In this document: in pieces, positions 62,250-64,000 of the stretch | Position numbering within the stretch: position 1 is the first letter of the stretch | How the letters are laid out: each line of letters starts with the position of its first letter | Source of the DNA: Manis javanica | Taxonomy: Eukaryota > Chordata > Mammalia > Pholidota > Manidae | Length of the DNA: 64,000 bases | Reading direction: 5' to 3' | Assembly (NCBI RefSeq): GCF_040802235.1 | Contig: NC_133169.1 | Coordinates: 46,569,034 to 46,633,033, forward strand | Program-made: the position numbers and the translations under genes | Notes under the pieces: model-generated | The model's database searches: none | Told to the model about the DNA's origin: nothing | The model's input: only the letters and a program-made list of their open reading frames with translations

Positions 62250-63099
62250 TAGTCTTGTCTGGATCAAAATTTTTTGCCTTTTTTTGTTGATAGGTGCAAT
62301 GGTTAGGTATTGACTCATCTGTCAGCTGGGAGAGCCAAGATTTTCCACTTGCTCCTGGCCTTTCTTTACTGGGACAACTGTGACCCCTAGTGGCTTGTGT
62401 TCGGCAATTGTGTGTAGACTGGGTCTCTGCATATTGCCTGGCTGGTATGGAGGAAGCTCCCTTGCTGTGGGCCTGGCCAGACTCAGGCTGCTGCTCTGGT
62501 ATGGTGGGGCCCCGGAGGGGTAATGGATGGCAGGCTGTTTGGCTGTTTACCTCTGTGAGGGGTCTCAGAGCTGTTGCCAAGGGGGTTAGCGCAGCCGGAG
62601 TTCCCTGGAATTTCCAGCTGCTGGACTGTCACCCAGGATGCTTCCATCCAGCTGTTGGGTCCCTGTCCCTTTAAGACTTTCAAAAAGCACTCGCTTTTCT
62701 TTGTCACAGGGGCACCAGCTTCAGGACCCACTCACAGGTCTTACTGTCCTGTTTCCTTAGTATCCAGGACCCCACGCATACACTGTGTGTGCACTCTGGT
62801 GCGGATGGCTGAGGCTGAGTGTTTAGCAGTCCTGGGCTCCCTCTCCCTCCCCACTCTGACTCCTCTCCTCCCACCGGGTGCTGGGGTGAGGGGCCTCAGT
62901 TCCCGCCAGGCTACAGCTTGTATCTTACGCCTTTCACCATGCTCTGAGTTCTCACAGGTGTGGATGTAGTCTGGCTGTTGTCCTGTGTCTTCTGGTCTCT
63001 CTTTTAGGATTAGTTGTATTTGTTGTATTTTCAAAAATATATATATATTGGGGAGGAGATTCCCACTGTCTTACTCACGCTGCCATCTTGGCTCTGCCC
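62250..63099 (-). promoter_or_regulatory. L1 5' UTR / internal promoter region
   Basis: GC-rich 850 bases between the L1 5' terminus and ORF1, the position of the internal promoter. The terminal AAGATGGC word is the YY1-type site of L1 5' ends (established for human L1). Confidence 0.65.
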
Positions 63100-64000
63100 C
63101 GATTTTGTGGCTTTTTGTTTCAAATGTTGCTGATAAAGTGTTTTAAGCTTTTTCTCTTAAGCTGACAAAAGTTTAGTAAATGACTAATCTTTATAAGCAG
63201 AATCGAAACTTATCTTTCTCTCTACGTGATCCCTCCAGAATTTAAAAACTTTCATTGAGTATTTTTATATTTCATGGAAGTATGTTTATTTGCATAAGTT
63301 CAATAAGAACCTGCTTTCCTTGTAAGAGGACCAATTAAAAACACAGATTATACTACCAAGGCTTTAACTGGAATGTCATACCTGAGAGACACGTGCATAA
63401 AGCTCAGATATGAACCGCTTTAAGGAACTAAGGGTGACTTTATAAAGCCAACAAAGCCCCTTGGAAGAACAGGCCTGGTATCTTGCTTACAGGTTTCCCA
63501 GCAGCCTTACCAGGTGAATTAAGAAAGGTCATTTCCTTGCAAGTGCTGGAACCTTGGGTTGTCTTGTGGACCTCGGGAAGAGAGGAATTCACTCAAATCT
63601 ACATGTACTGCAGGCAAAACCTGATGGCAAGTCTTACTTGGCTTTCTGGCCTTGAGTGGCCTTTAAAAGTTCAATCTGAAATTCCTTACAAAAAGTTCCA
63701 GCAAAGCACATTTAAAAGAGCCTATGTAATCAATTGCTCTTCTTGCTGCATTTATGCAAATAATAAAGCCAAGTGTTAATTATTTTCCTAATCTGGTTAC
63801 TTCTAATATAACTGAGGGTGATTTTGGAGAAGAGCATTGTTTCAATAATGCAGCCTTGTCCATACTAAATCCTAGTACTAGTCCTTGAGACATAAACTTG
63901 ATCCAGAATTCTAGGTTCTTCAAAATATCTGGCTATGATTTTCCAGAGGTTTCAGTTTTCCCCTATCATTTCAATTAAAGTTTTACTATTTCTAGTTCTC
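63100..64000 (+). mobile_element. Second copy of the AT-rich core of the 12.3-16.8 kb provirus (partial)
   Basis: The plus strand aligns from GATTTTGTGGCTTTTTGTTT onward with the reverse complement of 13886-13000 along the whole length, with small indels and an estimated 85% identity. It begins exactly where the L1 5' end stops and runs off the window. No coding capacity. Sense direction of this copy is plus, opposite to the first copy. Confidence 0.85.

Larger units (their letters stand above)
57086..63099 (-). mobile_element. Full-length young L1, minus strand, disrupted
   Basis: About 6.0 kb. On the minus strand it starts GGGGCAGAGCCAAGATGGC at 63099, the usual L1 5' end, and continues with a GC-rich 5' UTR (about 62250-63099) and ORF1 (about 62240-61426). 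A 168-base spacer, ORF2 (from 61257) and the young-subfamily 3' UTR follow, ending in the inverted A-tail at 57086. Stops and frameshifts in both ORFs. It lies in a TRIM58 intron in the same direction as the gene. Matching target duplications were not found. Confidence 0.93.

Overview
The window is nuclear DNA of a placental mammal, with no bacterial or organellar features. It carries the last part of TRIM58 (minus strand, terminal PRY-SPRY exon at 46110-46696, preceding exon at 56559-56659). About 14 kb downstream on the same strand lies a decayed OR2W3-like olfactory receptor (31518-32433). TRIM58 next to OR2W3 in the same orientation is the arrangement at human 1q44, so this is the orthologous receptor-cluster edge. 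A second receptor pseudogene of family 2 lies at about 17.8-18.6 kb on the opposite strand. The young L1 family present and the absence of any young lineage SINE (no carnivore tRNA-Lys SINE, no ruminant, bat or horse SINE noticed) suggest a pangolin-like laurasiatherian. That species guess is inference only.

Most of the window is mobile-element DNA. 0-4.6 kb: a young but broken L1, plus strand, cut by the window edge. About 4.75-6.4 kb: a retroposed fragment of a class II endogenous retrovirus transcript ending in a poly(A) tail. 7.7-8.8 and 21.2-22.4 kb: two diverged copies of one non-repeat segment, i.e. an old tandem duplication of the receptor cluster. 12.3-16.8 kb: a complete but non-coding class I provirus, minus strand, with two LTRs and a 5-bp target duplication. 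17.8-18.6 kb: receptor pseudogene. 19.6-30 kb: layers of old L1 pieces, including a clean nested insertion with a 17-bp target duplication. 30-37 kb: OR2W3 pseudogene and AT-rich spacer. 37.1-40.3 kb: 5'-truncated young L1, minus. 40.4-46 kb: mostly unique spacer.

46.1-64 kb is TRIM58 territory. Its last intron contains a 6.7-kb class I (gamma-like) provirus in the sense orientation at 48536-55212, with tRNA-Phe-type primer site, polypurine tract, recognisable gag, protease, RT and env remnants, and a deletion that removes most of RNase H and all integrase. Further upstream a full-length young L1 (57086-63099, minus) abuts a fragment (63100-64000) that is a second copy, opposite strand, of the AT-rich core of the 12.3-16.8 kb provirus.

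The only sequence likely to encode a host protein is the two TRIM58 exons. Both receptor genes and all retroelement genes are broken. No RNA gene, CRISPR array or bacterial-type operon was seen.
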